Assembly: GCA_020024985.1 (NCBI GenBank)
Contig: JAHHSW010000044.1
Coordinates: 1-6,887, forward strand
Length of the DNA: 6,887 bases
Direction: 5' to 3'
Source of the DNA: Anaeroplasmataceae bacterium
GTDB lineage: Bacteria; Bacillota_I; Bacilli_A; Acholeplasmatales; Anaeroplasmataceae
Shown here: piece after piece, positions 6,047 to 6,887 of the stretch
Layout: every line of letters starts with the position of its first letter
Position numbering within the stretch: position 1 is the stretch's first letter
The notes under the pieces: model-generated
What the model was told of the DNA's origin: nothing
What the model saw: only the letters and a program-made list of their open reading frames with translations
Databases searched by the model: none
Program-made: the position numbers and the translations under genes

Positions 6047-6600
6047 TAGTAGCATTTAAGGAAAATGATAGATTCTATTTTGCATATGTGTTAGTATGCA
6101 CCAATTGGGATGGCTTTAATGTGACTAATTTATTAGCAAAGGATAATCTTCCTATTAAGCATACTAAGGAAGGCTTTGTCATTGGGGCACCTGAGCTTAA
6201 TATGCCATTTAATATATTAGCTGAAAATACTAAGTATTTATCTGGTGGTCTTAATCCTAAAGGCATGGTTAATGATATTTCAACTATTAAGAATATATTA
6301 AATGTATATTGCCAAATAGACGAGGATGGAGAGATGCGTACAAATCTATTTATAGCTAATAAGGATAGATGCTATAGAATACTTGAGGACTTTAGAAGCT
6401 ATGAAATTGATAGCATAGATATAATAGATCCTGAATATGGTGATAATTCTGACTTACTAAGCTTTATAGATATGGAGGAGGGCAGCACTATTAAGGAAAG
6501 GGTAGTAAAGACCTTTAAAAAAATAACTAAAAGCCAATTTGGTACTGAAAGTAGTATCCTAATAATGAATTCTATAGATGATACTATAGAAAGCTTTTAA
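6043..6600 (+). CDS. Diverged proteasome-fold (Ntn-like) protein D, probable pseudoenzyme
   Basis: This 185-residue protein is not assignable by name. The N-terminus MIVAFKENDRFYFAY closely follows protein A (TIVAYKENG) and protein B. There is no residue at the nucleophile position, and V16 replaces Asp17. PIK occurs at 37-39 as in protein B, followed by a strand EGFVIGAPE like the YVALPNS of B. RTNLFIANKDRCYRIL at 99-114 matches the central strand pair of the others. After that the protein diverges: an acidic stretch at about 115-147 (DSIDIIDPEYGDN and onwards) replaces the GSG turn, then a helix ERVVKTFKKITKS and the strand SSILIMNS near the C-terminus. It starts inside the stop of gene C (ATGA overlap, 6043-6046), with GGAGGT at 6031-6036, so translation is coupled to C. 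It is the most degraded member at catalytic positions and probably structural or regulatory; this is inference. Confidence 0.52.
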   Translation: MIVAFKENDRFYFAYVLVCTNWDGFNVTNLLAKDNLPIKHTKEGFVIGAPELNMPFNILAENTKYLSGGLNPKGMVNDISTIKNILNVYCQIDEDGEMRTNLFIANKDRCYRILEDFRSYEIDSIDIIDPEYGDNSDLLSFIDMEEGSTIKERVVKTFKKITKSQFGTESSILIMNSIDDTIESF

Positions 6601-6660
6601 AATTAAATAAGCTTAATTTACCAAGTGTCTAGATACATACAAAAACTTAGGCTTTTTCCA

Positions 6661-6689
6661 TTGACAAGAGATAATTATTAATGTATAAT
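6661..6689 (+). promoter_or_regulatory. Consensus promoter of tRNA-Ser (TTGACA-17-TATAAT)
   Basis: A perfect -35 TTGACA (6661-6666) and a perfect -10 TATAAT (6684-6689) with a 17-bp spacer lie 19 bp before the tRNA. This is the strongest promoter in the window, as expected for a stable RNA. Transcription should start near 6696. Confidence 0.92.
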
Positions 6690-6708
6690 GGAGGAGCGCT
6701 TGGTAGAT

Positions 6709-6799
6709 GGAGTAGTACTCAAGAGGCTCAAGAGGCTTCCCTGCTAAGGAAGTAGACCGGGTAACTGGTGCAAGGGTTCGAATCCCTTCTGCTCCGCCA
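6709..6799 (+). tRNA. tRNA-Ser(GCU), CCA encoded
   Basis: This is a class II tRNA of 91 nt including CCA. Acceptor GGAGTAG (6709-6715) pairs with CTGCTCC (6789-6795), with one T-G wobble. The D arm is CTC/GAG (6718-6720 with 6732-6734). The anticodon stem CTTCC/GGAAG (6736-6740 with 6748-6752) holds loop CTGCTAA with anticodon GCT at 6743-6745. A long variable arm (about 6753-6771) is typical of serine tRNA. The T arm is AAGGG-TTCGAAT-CCCTT (6772-6788), with discriminator G6796 and CCA at 6797-6799. It decodes AGC and AGT, and AGC is common in the neighbouring genes. It has its own promoter and terminator and so is a single-gene unit. Confidence 0.96.
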
Positions 6800-6812
6800 T
6801 GTGAGAAATAAC

Positions 6813-6841
6813 AGCTCAGCTTAATTGCTGGGCTTTTTTTT
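6813..6841 (+). terminator. Intrinsic terminator after tRNA-Ser
   Basis: AGCTCAGC (6813-6820) pairs with GCTGGGCT (6827-6834), an 8-bp stem with one T-G wobble and loop TTAATT (the same loop as the recA terminator), followed by T6834-T6841. The remaining bases to 6887 show no feature. Confidence 0.92.
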
Positions 6842-6887
6842 ATATACAAATAAAGGTTCTTTAAATAAATCGGTGTATAAGTAAATA

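Noticed and set aside
6075..6266. Minus-strand open frame inside gene D
   Set aside because: It is a shadow frame lying wholly within a gene that has a coupled start and a ribosome site.
6600..6619. AT-only inverted repeat (AAATTAA/TTAATTT) after gene D as a terminator
   Set aside because: The 7-bp stem is all A-T and no T-tract follows, so it is too weak to call.
6613..6849. 78-codon minus-strand open frame containing the string GGAEGIRTLAP
   Set aside because: It is the antisense of tRNA-Ser; AEGIRT-type peptides are a well-known false annotation arising from tRNA genes. The region is fully explained by promoter, tRNA and terminator.

Overview
The window is low-GC, densely coded DNA, most likely from the Firmicutes/Bacilli (an uncultured gut Erysipelotrichia- or RF39-like lineage is a guess). 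The signs are AT-rich codons, strong Shine-Dalgarno sites (AAGGAGG), near-consensus vegetative sigma-A type promoters, U-tract terminators, the pgsA-recA neighbourhood and a CCA-encoding tRNA. TGA is used as a stop and TGG encodes Trp, so there is no sign of the mycoplasma code. All protein genes lie on the + strand.

Layout. (1) The 3' end of an unrecognised gene, 1-306. (2) A spacer with a good promoter, then an ADP-ribosylglycohydrolase-family gene with a C-terminal extension, 535-1608. (3) A spacer with two repeated hairpin units, then a sigma-70 family factor, 1704-2417, whose last codons hold a perfect terminator-like hairpin. (4) A promoter, then pgsA (2558-3160) and recA (3229-4206), ending in a strong terminator at 4212-4245. 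cinA, which often sits between these two genes in Firmicutes, is absent. (5) Four tightly packed, overlapping small genes, 4323-6600, encoding 185-197-residue proteins that look like highly diverged paralogs. (6) A consensus promoter, tRNA-Ser(GCU) and its terminator, 6661-6841.

The four-gene cluster is the most striking part. All four proteins start with the same short beta-strand pattern, and several marker residues occur at matching positions. The third protein reads like a proteasome-beta/HslV/Anbu-type N-terminal nucleophile (Ntn) hydrolase. It has Ser directly after the initiator Met, Asp at the position of proteasome Asp17, a Lys that fits Lys33, and a Gly-Ser-Gly turn. The other three lack the nucleophile and the Asp. 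My inference is one potentially active subunit co-translated with three pseudoenzyme paralogs, which could form a hetero-oligomer. No ATPase partner (HslU/ClpX-like) is visible. This rests on eye alignment only and needs profile and structure searches.

The rest is housekeeping: membrane phospholipid synthesis (pgsA), recombination (recA) and serine decoding. There is also a sigma factor and an ADP-ribose-removing enzyme, which are likely regulatory.
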